Part shown: positions 28,307 through 37,123 of the stretch, in pieces
Layout: every line of letters starts with the position of its first letter
Numbering within the stretch: the stretch's first letter is position 1
Source: Opitutus sp. GAS368
GTDB lineage: Bacteria > Verrucomicrobiota > Verrucomicrobiia > Opitutales > Opitutaceae
Direction: 5' to 3'
DNA: 64,000 nucleotides
Assembly: GCF_900104925.1 (NCBI RefSeq)
Contig: NZ_LT629735.1
Location: forward strand, 3,703,001 to 3,767,000
Program-made: the position numbers and the translations under genes
The notes under the pieces: generated by a model
Told to the model about the DNA's origin: nothing
Databases searched by the model: none
The model's input: only the letters and a program-made list of their open reading frames with translations

Positions 28307-28920
28307 ACCTCATCCACCTGGCTACGGGCAACGCGCACAAGGCGCGCGAGATGCAGGCGCTGGCGGACGCCTCCGGCCTGCCGGTAAAGATTGTGGCGGC
28401 CGCGACCATGCCCGCCGTGGTGGAGGACACGGGCACCTTCGCCGGCAATGCCCGCAAGAAGGCCGCCGCCTTGAAGGCCGCGCTGCCGCCCGGCGCCTGG
28501 GTGCTGGCCGACGACAGCGGGCTTGGGGTGGAGGCGCTGGATGGTGCGCCGGGCGTGGAGTCGGCCTACTACGCCGGCCCGGCCGGGGACAGTGCGGCCA
28601 ACCTGGCCAAGCTGGTGGAGGTGATGCGACCGGTGCCGGACGACAAACGCGCGGCCCGTTTCGTGTGTGTCCTCGTGCTGCTCACTCCGGCGGGTGGGGA
28701 GCAGCGGTTTGAAGGACGCTGTGACGGCACGCTGCGCCGGGAGCCGGCGGGCGGCGGCGGTTTCGGCTACGACCCGATCTTTGTTCCCGACGGATTCAAC
28801 CGCACCTTTGCCGAGTTCGCCGAGGCCGAGAAAAACAAAATCAGCCACCGGGCGCGGGCCTTTGCGGCCCTGGCCCGATGGCTGAAGGAGAATTCCCCGG
28901 TTCAGGGCAGCGGCGTATAG
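28303..28920 (+). CDS. rdgB: Non-canonical purine NTP pyrophosphatase (RdgB/HAM1)
   Basis: A 205-residue house-cleaning enzyme that hydrolyses dITP, ITP and XTP. Signature residues are LATGNAHKAREM at the N-terminus, VVEDTGTFAGNARKKA, LADDSGLGVEALDGAPGVES, GGGGFGYDPIFVPDG and KNKISHRARA. It starts with GTG at 28303 overlapping the ribD stop. Its last 19 bases overlap the 3' end of the convergent giant pilin-like gene, so the C-terminus (LKENSPVQGSGV) is shared sequence on opposite strands. Confidence 0.95.
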   Translation: MNLIHLATGNAHKAREMQALADASGLPVKIVAAATMPAVVEDTGTFAGNARKKAAALKAALPPGAWVLADDSGLGVEALDGAPGVESAYYAGPAGDSAANLAKLVEVMRPVPDDKRAARFVCVLVLLTPAGGEQRFEGRCDGTLRREPAGGGGFGYDPIFVPDGFNRTFAEFAEAEKNKISHRARAFAALARWLKENSPVQGSGV

Positions 28921-31826
28921 CCCCAGGAAGTGAGCTTGGTGTTGTAGACGGTCTTCGTGATGTCGTTGGCCATGGAGCGGCGGAAGGCGATCGTCTTGGG
29001 CGTGAGGGGGGGCATCACGCCGGTGTTGAAGAGCAGGTTGAAGCCCCAGACACGGTTCGGCGGATCATAGGTGCGAAGGTTCCAGGGATCGTTGCCCACA
29101 CGGCATTCGAACAGGGCCACCATCGAACCGCGGATGCGGCATTCCACCCCGCTCCAGGTTTCCAGGAATCGGGGAAAATTGTGGAGACCGCCACTGGTCT
29201 GGTTTACTCCGTTCTTGCCCGTGGGAACCAACCCGCAGAGAATGGCGACCGAATACTCGGAAAAACTGGGCACCAGCTTCTGCTGGCTGGTCGTCGCCAA
29301 GGTTCCGTTGCTGGCATCATAAGGAACGGTGTAAAGGGCGGTGGATGTATTGATCCCGTCGGTTCTGTTGGTGCTGCTCGGCGCCGTGGTGGCCCAGTTG
29401 GTGTTCCAATTGGAGGCGCTCTTCCGATTTCCGCTGAGCGCATCATTCCATCCGTTGGCCTGGACGGTTGCACTGGTAAAGACGGGTTGGGACAGCAAAA
29501 CTACGGCGTCGGCCGCGATGGAGGCAGGCACTTCGCCGGGCTCGTAGTTATGGCCGGTGGAATCGCCCGGGACGGCGGGGACGGTGACAGCCACCGTCGC
29601 CGGGGTGGAGGGGAGGCCGTCGGCGTTGAACGTGCCCAAGACGTAGACGACATCGTTGGTCGCGAGGGTGAAGCCCGGCGTGAGGGTGGTGGACGCCACA
29701 TGGCCGCGACCGTTGACGAGGCGAACACCCGAGTTGTGCAGCTCATGCGTCCGGGCTTTGCGGATGGCCACCGTGGATCCCGTGGTGTCAAACTGCTGCG
29801 CCGCGATGGACTCCACATATACCGCGCCGTTCCAAATGGCCGTGGTGCATCCGTTGGTGATGGCCGAGGCCGTGGTGATGATGCGCGTGGTGTCGTTCAG
29901 AGTCACGTTGATGCCCGCGGGCGTGGCCGCATAGATGTGGGTCGGGGTGGTGACAACATTGGCCGTCGTGGGGAGGCCGGTTGCAAAGAAATCGCTGGCC
30001 GTGGTGGTGAAGGCGGTGCCGGTGGTGACGGACATGGTCTGGACGGCCTTTTTCAGCTCCATCATGTCGAGGTCGATCATGTAGAGGTTTTTCGGCACAT
30101 ACTGGTTGGTCGTGCTCCGGGCCGTCGAGTGGATGAAGGTGGTGTCGGCATTCGTGGCGGGGGAGGTGAGGTCGCCGCCTTCCACGCGGCGCATGTCGGT
30201 CATGCGGCGTTGATTGGCCGCGCTGTTGGCCGACTCCACGCCGGTGGTGTAGTTGATGTTCAGCATCTGGACGATCGGCATGGCCAGCGAATGGGCCGAG
30301 TGGGTCGGATTCGTCGTGGCATCGACCGTGGTGTTGGAGTCGCCGTAGGTCTTCTGGCCGGGGAGGATGACCTCCGTGATGACCGGGGCGGAGGGGGTGG
30401 TCGTGTCGTTGATGAACGCCCGGTAGCTGCGGGCACCGACGTTGATGGTCGTGCCGTCGGGCATGTGGCCCACCGCGGTGGCCTGGGTGGTGTTGGCCAC
30501 GATGTAGAGGGCGGCGTTGCGGGAATACTTGATGTCCTCGACGGCCTTGATGTAGCTTGGCGCCGTGGTGAGGCGGGGGGGCTCAATGAGCCCGTGTGCG
30601 CTGTTGTTGATGTCGTTTCCGCCGGAGATATAAGTGTAGGCGGCATCCGTGGTACCGGTGGCGGGGTCGGGGTAGACCGAGCCGTAGGTGTAGCTGTAAT
30701 CGGGGATGCCCTGCAGGTTGACGGCGGTGAGTCCATTCACCTCGGTCAGGAGGTTGCCCTTGATGTTTTGCTTGATCCAGTTGGCGAAATTGGCCTTCGA
30801 GGCGATCGTCGCCGTCGGGGTGATGCCGCCGTCGCCGATGTGCTGCTGCCAAGTCTCGCCGGCCGGGGCCAGATTCCAGGTCGACTCGACCCAGGTGTTG
30901 GCCGGCAGGTTGGGCGAAAAGCCCGTCGTCGCGGCGGCCAGTTGCATCGGCACCAGTGTTGTGGTGCCGGCTTGCAGGATCTGAACTATCCCGGTGGTTG
31001 CGTTCGTCTGCAAAGCGCCCGAATCATTGATCGATTGGAAAAAGGGCATGAGGTTTGTGTTTTGGAAGTTGGTCCAAAACCCTTTCACGGCCGTAACGGG
31101 CCCGGCAAATGTGATGGCCGTGGGAGAGGCGCTGGCGCTGCGGGCGAAAAGCCTTTGGTTGGTATGCGTGGACCCGGTGAGGATGAAGTTCGGGCCAGGC
31201 TGAACTTCCAGGTCCATGTTGTAGTAGACGGCATTGGCGAAGAGGGGACACGCCCGGATGGAGAACGTCTGCTGCATGTATTTCGTGACGTTGCCGCTGC
31301 CGAAGGAGTCGACGGCTGTGGCCCGGGACAGGATGTCGAGGTCGTAGCGGAAGACGCGCTTGCCCTTGAGGGGATCGTTGTCGTTGTCCGGGTTGGTCGG
31401 ATCGACATAATACAGGCCGCCGGCCGAGGTATCGAGAATCTTACCGATATGCATCAGGGGCACCTCCGTCGAACTCCCGGTGGAGTTGACGATGTGCCCG
31501 CCGCCCCAGAAGCTGTCGGGGGGCATGGTGACCGCCCCGGCATAGGCGCCGCCCGGGACGAAGAGCGCTTGATCGCTGGCCGACCAGACGCTGTCCGTGA
31601 ACTGCCGGTTGGACTCGAGGATTTTCTTCACCTGGGCGATGCCGTATTCCGAGATGCCCTCGCCCGCGCCACGGGCCTCCATCAGCAGCTTGGCGCGGTT
31701 GTTGAGCCGGCGCTCGTAGGTGGAGTATTTCAGCACGCTGGCGATGAGCAGCAGCAGGATGGTACAGAACATCATCACCGTGATGAACGCGCTGCCGCGC
31801 CGGGCGGAGGAGAAGTTTGTTTTCAT
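28902..31826 (-). CDS. Giant pilin-cassette protein with PilX-like N-terminus
   Basis: A 974-residue protein. The start resembles PilX-type minor pilins: basic residues and Gly (SARRGSAFITVMM), then one hydrophobic helix (about 15-35), then YSTYERRLNNRAK. There is no Glu at position 5 of the putative mature protein, which is also true of PilX-like proteins. The rest is a long Thr/Ser/Asn/Ala-rich beta-like region with adhesin character (ATTNPTHSAHSLAMPIVQM), ending in RGSMVALFECRVG and a conserved-looking PPNRVWGFNL. It is the third gene of a leftward pilin-like set, 12 bp after the PilW-like gene. It may be the tip or surface component. Large proteins of this design are known from Verrucomicrobiota cassettes, but I could not compare directly. 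Confidence 0.8.
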   Translation of the reverse strand: MKTNFSSARRGSAFITVMMFCTILLLLIASVLKYSTYERRLNNRAKLLMEARGAGEGISEYGIAQVKKILESNRQFTDSVWSASDQALFVPGGAYAGAVTMPPDSFWGGGHIVNSTGSSTEVPLMHIGKILDTSAGGLYYVDPTNPDNDNDPLKGKRVFRYDLDILSRATAVDSFGSGNVTKYMQQTFSIRACPLFANAVYYNMDLEVQPGPNFILTGSTHTNQRLFARSASASPTAITFAGPVTAVKGFWTNFQNTNLMPFFQSINDSGALQTNATTGIVQILQAGTTTLVPMQLAAATTGFSPNLPANTWVESTWNLAPAGETWQQHIGDGGITPTATIASKANFANWIKQNIKGNLLTEVNGLTAVNLQGIPDYSYTYGSVYPDPATGTTDAAYTYISGGNDINNSAHGLIEPPRLTTAPSYIKAVEDIKYSRNAALYIVANTTQATAVGHMPDGTTINVGARSYRAFINDTTTPSAPVITEVILPGQKTYGDSNTTVDATTNPTHSAHSLAMPIVQMLNINYTTGVESANSAANQRRMTDMRRVEGGDLTSPATNADTTFIHSTARSTTNQYVPKNLYMIDLDMMELKKAVQTMSVTTGTAFTTTASDFFATGLPTTANVVTTPTHIYAATPAGINVTLNDTTRIITTASAITNGCTTAIWNGAVYVESIAAQQFDTTGSTVAIRKARTHELHNSGVRLVNGRGHVASTTLTPGFTLATNDVVYVLGTFNADGLPSTPATVAVTVPAVPGDSTGHNYEPGEVPASIAADAVVLLSQPVFTSATVQANGWNDALSGNRKSASNWNTNWATTAPSSTNRTDGINTSTALYTVPYDASNGTLATTSQQKLVPSFSEYSVAILCGLVPTGKNGVNQTSGGLHNFPRFLETWSGVECRIRGSMVALFECRVGNDPWNLRTYDPPNRVWGFNLLFNTGVMPPLTPKTIAFRRSMANDITKTVYNTKLTSWGYTPLP

Positions 31827-31838
31827 GGGAGGAAAGGA

Positions 31839-32651
31839 TCAGCCACGGGGCGTGACCGTGAAGTTGTAGGTGCTCTTGACGATGCGCTGGGCGGTGTAGT
31901 TTTCGTAGATGCGCCCGCGCACCAGGATGCTCGTGTCGTTGAAGTTGTAGAACATCTTGTTGCCGCGGTTGACCGACGCGGTCGGGACCAGGTCGCTGGC
32001 CTGGCCGTCCACATAGGGGAAAATGCTGGTCCCGTTGGTGGCGGCGGTAAGCTCGGGCAGCAGCTTCATGATGCCGGCGGATTGCACGGCCGCCGGGATG
32101 GCGACGACCAGCCGCTTGAGCGCGACCGTCCGGTTGGAGACGGTCGTGCTGTTGGTGCCGGTGGTGCCGCCGGCGGGCGTGGAGTTTACGCGGTAATAGA
32201 CGATCAGCTGCCAGATTTTCGTGTTATCGCCGTTGACGTAGTAAACCAACACGAGCACGTCCCCGGGCATGCCGCTGTCCAGCTTGGCGGTGCCGGGGGT
32301 CGCGGTGGACACCGGATTGGCCGGGAGGGTGACGGCGAGATCGGCGGTGTAACCTTGGTAACCCGGATTGGTCGGATCGGTGGATGAGCCGGCGGCGGTG
32401 TAGCCGGTGCGGCTCAGGTTGCTGATCTGGTCGTAAATCTGGAAGTTGTTGGCGTAAGTGGCGTCATCAATCATCTGGATCGTGAATTTCCGGATATCCC
32501 GGTTGATGAGCAGCTTTCCCGTCTCGTATTGGTAGGCCTTCAGGGTCTGGATGACGAAGCTCAGTCCGACCGTCACCACGATCAGGCTGATCGAGGCGGC
32601 CACCAGGATCTCGACCAAGGTCATGCCCTTTTGTTTGGCGATGGTTTTCAT
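31839..32651 (-). CDS. Prepilin-type protein, PilW-like
   Basis: A 270-residue protein with a class III prepilin leader: MKTIAKQKG, then MTLVEILVAASISLIVVTVG. Gly at -1, Glu at +5 of the mature protein and a following hydrophobic helix are the PilD peptidase and assembly signals. The globular part is rich in Thr, Asn and Gly. It sits between the PilV-like gene (11 bp upstream) and the giant PilX-like gene (12 bp downstream), so all three form one operon. PilW-like proteins initiate type IV pili or type II pseudopili. No pilus motor or secretin gene is present in the window. Confidence 0.9.
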   Translation of the reverse strand: MKTIAKQKGMTLVEILVAASISLIVVTVGLSFVIQTLKAYQYETGKLLINRDIRKFTIQMIDDATYANNFQIYDQISNLSRTGYTAAGSSTDPTNPGYQGYTADLAVTLPANPVSTATPGTAKLDSGMPGDVLVLVYYVNGDNTKIWQLIVYYRVNSTPAGGTTGTNSTTVSNRTVALKRLVVAIPAAVQSAGIMKLLPELTAATNGTSIFPYVDGQASDLVPTASVNRGNKMFYNFNDTSILVRGRIYENYTAQRIVKSTYNFTVTPRG

Positions 32652-32662
32652 GAGTGAGAAAA

Positions 32663-33388
32663 TCAGCCGTCGGTCGGGACGATGGAGCGGATCTGGCGCG
32701 TCATCTCGACAAAACTGCGGGTGCGCCCGCCGTCTTTGACCGTGTATTGGTAGACGATCACGATCGACTTGCAGTTGGCCACGTTGGTGCCGGTCAGGTT
32801 GTTGATCCAAACCCACATATTCAGCATGCAATTGTCGGTGTTCGAATTGATGTTATCGATGTCGACCGACTCGGTATGCATCGCCGCGTTGGTGGGCAGG
32901 GTGCTGACGTCGGGCAGGCTCGTGGGCGCGGCACCTGCAGCCAGGCAGAAAGTCACGGCGGCCTGGTTGGAATCCTTGAGATCCAAGGTGGGGTTGTTGT
33001 CATCGGTGCCCGGCGTGCCCACGTAGGCCTGCCAGTCGGCCAGGGTCCCGGCGCCCGGTGTGACGGAAGGGGAGGAAGGGAGGTCGTTCAGCGTGGTCGC
33101 ATATTTCAGACTCTTGATCTGCTCCATGTAGCCCTGCACCAAGCTGGCGCAGGTCCCCTGTCGGATGCTACCCTCGGTCAGGCGGCGGCTCTGCAGCATG
33201 CCTTGCAGTACACCCAGCAGCACCATTGAGAGAATGCCGGAGGCGAACATCACCTCCACGAGCGACATCGCGTGATTGCACTGGCGGCGTCCGCCGGCTG
33301 GCCTGAGGTCCCGGGTTTCGGCTCCGGGCGAAGGGCGGGCAGGGGATGGCAGTCCGGGCCCGCGTAGAGTGAATGGATTGAGCAGCAT
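32663..33388 (-). CDS. Prepilin-type protein, PilV-like, with long leader
   Basis: A 241-residue protein. From the ATG at 33388 there is a 40-residue basic leader (rich in Arg, Pro, Gly), then NHAMSLVEVMFASGILSMVL. Glu at +5 after Met fits prepilin processing, but the residue at -1 is Ala and not Gly, and the leader is unusually long. An internal ATG just at MSLVEV would give a leaderless form and is less likely. The globular part has Cys pairs (CASLVQ, FCLAAG, NNC-type DNCMLNM) that could form disulphides. First gene of the pilin-like operon, 105 bp downstream of the NarL-type regulator gene. Confidence 0.85.
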   Translation of the reverse strand: MLLNPFTLRGPGLPSPARPSPGAETRDLRPAGGRRQCNHAMSLVEVMFASGILSMVLLGVLQGMLQSRRLTEGSIRQGTCASLVQGYMEQIKSLKYATTLNDLPSSPSVTPGAGTLADWQAYVGTPGTDDNNPTLDLKDSNQAAVTFCLAAGAAPTSLPDVSTLPTNAAMHTESVDIDNINSNTDNCMLNMWVWINNLTGTNVANCKSIVIVYQYTVKDGGRTRSFVEMTRQIRSIVPTDG

Positions 33389-33462
33389 GGCGGCACCAGT
33401 ATGCCAGCTATTGTCCCTAGGTGTAACAGCCCTAAGACTTGCGCAAAAGCCTCTATCTACAC

Positions 33463-33480
33463 TAGAGGCGGTTGCCTCTA
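33463..33480. promoter_or_regulatory. Palindrome TAGAGGC-GGTT-GCCTCTA, possible regulator site
   Basis: Seven-base arms four bases apart, between the NarL-type regulator gene and the first pilin-like gene, about 80 bp upstream of the pilin start. A further GCCTCTA half-site lies at 33449-33455. NarL-type proteins bind heptamers in pairs, so this is a candidate binding site. Confidence 0.45.
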
Positions 33481-33493
33481 TTTCGGCAAAACC

Positions 33494-34165
33494 TCAAGGA
33501 TTGCCCGACTTGCCCGCCTCGACGAAGAGCGCAGCGGCCTGCGAGCGTCGGGCGATATTCATCTTGGTGAAGACCGTCGCGAGGTAGTTCTTGATCGTCT
33601 TCTCGGTCAGACCCAGGCGGTCGCCGATTTCCTTGTTCGTCAGCCCTTCCGCCAGAAAGGCCACGACGCGGCGCTCCTGGGGGGAAAGCTGGCTGAGTCT
33701 TCCGGCGGCGGTCATTTCCCCGCGGTGCTTCACGAGATTGAGCATCTGTCCAGCCATCGAGGGGTCGATCACGGGCTGTCCGCTGGCGACCAGGCGCAGC
33801 GCCCGGGCCAGGGCCCCCCCGTCATTGTCCTTGAGCAGATAGCCCCGGGCCCCCGCGCTCAGCGCCTCCTGCACGTTCCGTTCATTGCTGCTGGACGTGA
33901 GGACCAGGACCTTGGGCTGGGGGCGCATCTTCAGCAATTCCCGGCAGGCGATCAGCCCGGACTTGTCGGGCAGGTGCAGGTCGAGCAGCACGACATCGGG
34001 TTTGAGCTTGGCGGCGGCGGCCAGGCCTTCGGTGGCCGAGCCGGCTTCCCCGGCGATGACGATGTCGGCGCAATCCTCCAGCGCACTCCGCAGGCCGAGC
34101 CGGATAATGGGGCTGTCATCAATCAACAGCACCTTGATGGGCTTGGGTTCGGCCTGGGCGTTCAT
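33494..34165 (-). CDS. NarL/FixJ-family response regulator
   Basis: A 223-residue DNA-binding regulator: receiver (VLLIDDSPIIRLGLRSAL, phospho-Asp in VVLLDLHLPDKSG, VLTSSSNERN, GYLLKD) and C-terminal LuxR-type HTH (LSPQERRVVAFLAEGLTNKE, TEKTIKNYLATVFTKMN). It overlaps the kinase gene by 4 nt (ATGA), the standard coupling. Downstream on the same strand lies the pilin-like operon, and a 7-4-7 palindrome (33463-33480) sits between, so this pair may control surface pilin expression. The target is inferred from position. Confidence 0.94.
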   Translation of the reverse strand: MNAQAEPKPIKVLLIDDSPIIRLGLRSALEDCADIVIAGEAGSATEGLAAAAKLKPDVVLLDLHLPDKSGLIACRELLKMRPQPKVLVLTSSSNERNVQEALSAGARGYLLKDNDGGALARALRLVASGQPVIDPSMAGQMLNLVKHRGEMTAAGRLSQLSPQERRVVAFLAEGLTNKEIGDRLGLTEKTIKNYLATVFTKMNIARRSQAAALFVEAGKSGNP

Positions 34166-35415
34166 GCGGGCGACGCAACGGGCAGGGTCAGCAAAACGCG
34201 AGTCCCTTTTCCCGCGGCGGATTCGATGCGCAGGTTGCCGCCGAGGGCGGCGGCGCGTGCCTGCATGTTGCCGAGGCCATGCCCGGCCTGGCCTGACGCC
34301 GCTGGCGTGAAACCCTGGCCATCATCCTGCACGGCCAGCGCCACCGCCTGGTCGCTCCGTCCGGCCAGCAGGGTGATGTGGCGGGCCCGGCCGTGTCGCA
34401 GGCTGTTGCTCATGGCTTCGCGCAGGATGTTCATGATTTCGGCGATGTGCATCGGGGCGATCTGGGCGACGGCTTCGTTGTCGAGCCGGTGTTCGATCCG
34501 GACGTCCTGCCCGGCGGCAAACGATCCGATCAGGTCGTTCAACGCGCCGGCAAAAGACTGGCCCGAAACCCGCGCCGGTTCCAGATCCTCCAGGTAGGCC
34601 CGCACCTCGCGGTTGAGCCGGCGCAGCTCCACCATGCATTGGTCGAAGCGTTGCTGCAGCTCGGGGACGAGGGTGGATTTCTTCTGCACGCTCTCCAAGG
34701 TGAGGCAGACGGCATAAAGGGTCTGGCAAATGTTGTCATGCAGCTCGCGGCCCAGCCGGACGCGCTCCGCCACCGAGTGGCCGAGCAGCGTGCGGTTGAC
34801 CTGCAGGTCTTCCTCGGCGCGCAGCCGGGCCCCGTGTTCCTGTTCGAGGGCGGCGCCGCGTTCGTTGGAGATTTTGGCAAAATGCTCGAATCCGACCGCC
34901 TGGGCGCGGTCGGCGGCCCAAGGGGAGCGCGTGCCTGTGTCGCCGGGGAGACCCCGGCGGGTCGACAGGATGACGATCAGGAGCGGCACGAGGGCCAGCA
35001 GCAAGGAGAGCATCACCATCGTGGCCAGCACCCGTTGCTGGAGCACCTGCACCTTGAGCAAGGCGGGCGGGGCGAAGGCCACCCGGACCTGCCAGCCCGG
35101 CGCGCCCGCCAGCTCTTGCGTGAAGGACAGCGTCGAACCAGCGGGCAGTGCAGCGGGCGGCGTATCGGTCCGGAACAGCTCCACGGTGCCGCCGAGCATG
35201 GCGCCCAGTTCGCGTTGAAAGGCGGCGTCCCATTTGTTTGGCAACCGGCCGCTCACGGCCACGGCCCGGGCGAGCCGGTCGCGCGTCTCCTCCACGGCCA
35301 CGCCTTGCAGCTGCCGGGTCTCCCGGCGCAGCCACCACTGCAGGGTCACCGTCGCGCCGAGGAAGAGCAAAAGCAGGAGCAGGGCCAGGCCCAGCGAGCG
35401 GGTGTTGAGGTTCAT
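34162..35415 (-). CDS. NarX-type sensor histidine kinase (HisKA_3)
   Basis: A 417-residue membrane kinase. TM1 is at about residues 8-28, a periplasmic sensor region runs to about 125, and TM2 follows (VLATMVMLSLLLALVPLLIV). A signalling helix leads to HisKA_3 with the His in RLGRELHDNICQTLYAV, and a short HATPase_c with NSLRHGRARHI, DDGQGF and GHGLGNMQARAAALGG. Family members phosphorylate NarL-type regulators, here the overlapping gene. The signal is unknown. It is divergent from metG, 95 bp apart. Confidence 0.94.
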   Translation of the reverse strand: MNLNTRSLGLALLLLLLFLGATVTLQWWLRRETRQLQGVAVEETRDRLARAVAVSGRLPNKWDAAFQRELGAMLGGTVELFRTDTPPAALPAGSTLSFTQELAGAPGWQVRVAFAPPALLKVQVLQQRVLATMVMLSLLLALVPLLIVILSTRRGLPGDTGTRSPWAADRAQAVGFEHFAKISNERGAALEQEHGARLRAEEDLQVNRTLLGHSVAERVRLGRELHDNICQTLYAVCLTLESVQKKSTLVPELQQRFDQCMVELRRLNREVRAYLEDLEPARVSGQSFAGALNDLIGSFAAGQDVRIEHRLDNEAVAQIAPMHIAEIMNILREAMSNSLRHGRARHITLLAGRSDQAVALAVQDDGQGFTPAASGQAGHGLGNMQARAAALGGNLRIESAAGKGTRVLLTLPVASPA

Positions 35416-35510
35416 GGCGGTGACTTTCAGGGTGCAGATTAGACCGGCGGAGGCGAGCGCGTCAAAACCTTCGACAAACGCCGCCCGGTAGGTAGGTTTT
35501 TGACCCTTTT

Positions 35511-37046
35511 ATGCAGTCTTTCTACATCACGACCGCCATCGACTATGTGAACGGGTCGCCGCACCTGGGCCATGCCTACGAAAAGGTGCTGACGGACGTC
35601 ATCGCGCGCTTCCGGCGGCAGATGGGAGACAAGGTGCATTTCCTCACCGGCGTCGACGAGCACGGGCAGAAGGTGCAGGCGAGCGCAAAGAAGCGCGGCA
35701 TCGCACCCCAACAGTTCGTCGACGAGGTCAGCGCGGAGTTCCGCGCGCTGCTGCCGAAGCTCAACATCTCGAACGACGATTTCATCCGCACCACCGAGCC
35801 GCGCCACCAGCAGGTTGTGCGCGCCGTCCTCCAACAGCTCTTCGACAAAGGCGAGATCTATAAGGCGGAATACCAGGGCTTCTACTCGACGCGTCAGGAG
35901 CAGTTCCTGCAGAACAAGGACCGCAATGAAGACGGCACCTGGCCGGAGATTTTCGGCGAAGTAACCGAGATCGTGGAGGCGAACTACTTCTTCAAGCTCG
36001 CGCAGTATCAGGAGTGGTTGGTGAAGTTTCTCACCGACAATCCCAACTTCATCTTCCCGGCGTATCGCCAGAAGCAGGTCGTCGAGTTCCTCAAGGAGCC
36101 GCTCAACGACCTCTGCATCTCGCGGCCGAAGGAGCGCCTGGAGTGGGGCATTCCGCTGCCGTTCGACGAGGGCTACGTCACCTACGTGTGGTTCGACGCG
36201 CTCCTCAACTACTACTCCGCGGTCGTGGACCGGCCGGAGATCTGGCGCGAGGCGCACCACGTTATCGGCAAGGACATCCTCGTGCCGCCGCACGCGGTCT
36301 ACTGGCCGATCATGCTGCACGCGGCGGGCATCCCGCAGCCGAAGGGCATCATCGCCCACGGTTGGTGGCTGCAGCGCGGCGCCAAGATGTCGAAGAGCAC
36401 CGGCAACGCCCTCAACCCGCTCGACCTCGTCACCGAGTTCGGCGTGGACGCGTTCCGCTACTTCCTCATCCGCGAGATGAACGTCGGCCAGGACAGCGAC
36501 TTCACTCTTGAGCAGTTCATGGTCCGCTACAACAGCGAGCTCGCGAACAACCTTGGCAACCTGGTCAACCGCACGCTCAACATGACGACGCGCTTCGCCG
36601 GCGGCGTCCTGCCCGCGGCCGAGGTCGCGGAGGACCTGGAGAAACACCTGCACGATCTTTGGGCCAAGACCCGCGACGAGTTCATCCCGCTTTGCGAAGG
36701 CTACCAGTTTCACACCGCGCTGGAGCGGGCCATGGTCTTCCTCACCGAGACCAACGCCTACATTGAGAAGCGCGCCCCGTGGAAGCTCGGCAAGTCCGCC
36801 GAGCCAAAGGACCAGGCGCTGCTCCGCACCTCCCTCGCCACGATGGCCGAGGCGCTGCGGCTGGCCGTGGCGATCATCCAGCACATCACGCCCGCTACCA
36901 CCGAGAAGATCAATGCGGTGCTCGGCTACCAGCCCGGGGCCGCGTGGCGCGACGAGCTGAACTGGGGCACGAAGCTCAGCGGCGCCAAGGTCGCGCCGGC
37001 CCTCGTGCTGTTTCCCCGTCCGCAGCCTCCGGCGAAGCCGGCGTAA
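35511..37046 (+). CDS. metG: Methionyl-tRNA synthetase (short form)
   Basis: A 511-residue class I synthetase that charges tRNA-Met. The HIGH motif is H18-LGH-21 in GSPHLGHAYE and the KMSKS motif is K292-MSKS in GAKMSKSTGN. Other family marks are GVDEHGQKV, WFDALLNYYSA, HVIGKDI and HGWW. Zinc-knuckle cysteines are absent in the connective domain (FYSTRQEQFLQ), placing it in the group with a degenerate knuckle. There is no C-terminal EMAP/Trbp111 dimerisation domain, so it ends soon after the anticodon-binding helices. The end (QPPAKPA) lies next to a repeat. Confidence 0.97.
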   Translation: MQSFYITTAIDYVNGSPHLGHAYEKVLTDVIARFRRQMGDKVHFLTGVDEHGQKVQASAKKRGIAPQQFVDEVSAEFRALLPKLNISNDDFIRTTEPRHQQVVRAVLQQLFDKGEIYKAEYQGFYSTRQEQFLQNKDRNEDGTWPEIFGEVTEIVEANYFFKLAQYQEWLVKFLTDNPNFIFPAYRQKQVVEFLKEPLNDLCISRPKERLEWGIPLPFDEGYVTYVWFDALLNYYSAVVDRPEIWREAHHVIGKDILVPPHAVYWPIMLHAAGIPQPKGIIAHGWWLQRGAKMSKSTGNALNPLDLVTEFGVDAFRYFLIREMNVGQDSDFTLEQFMVRYNSELANNLGNLVNRTLNMTTRFAGGVLPAAEVAEDLEKHLHDLWAKTRDEFIPLCEGYQFHTALERAMVFLTETNAYIEKRAPWKLGKSAEPKDQALLRTSLATMAEALRLAVAIIQHITPATTEKINAVLGYQPGAAWRDELNWGTKLSGAKVAPALVLFPRPQPPAKPA

Positions 37047-37047
37047 T

Positions 37048-37123
37048 CATTCTCTTTCTCGTAATCTTGATCGTTCGCTTTTCCGAGAGAACGAGAAGGA
37101 TCAGGAGAGCGAGAACGATTGAG
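37048..37123. repeat. AG-rich imperfect inverted repeat filling the metG-menF gap
   Basis: Arms of the form TCATTCTCTTTCTCGTAATC and GAACGAGAAGGATCAGGAGA are imperfect complements. The repeat ends at the menF start codon, so its right arm supplies whatever purine-rich leader menF uses. Confidence 0.7.

Noticed and set aside
28878-32387. A 1169-residue open frame on the plus strand
   Set aside because: It is antisense to the giant pilin-like gene and reads as low-complexity Gly/Arg/Asp/Val-rich sequence without domains. It is a by-product of GC-rich codon use in the real gene.
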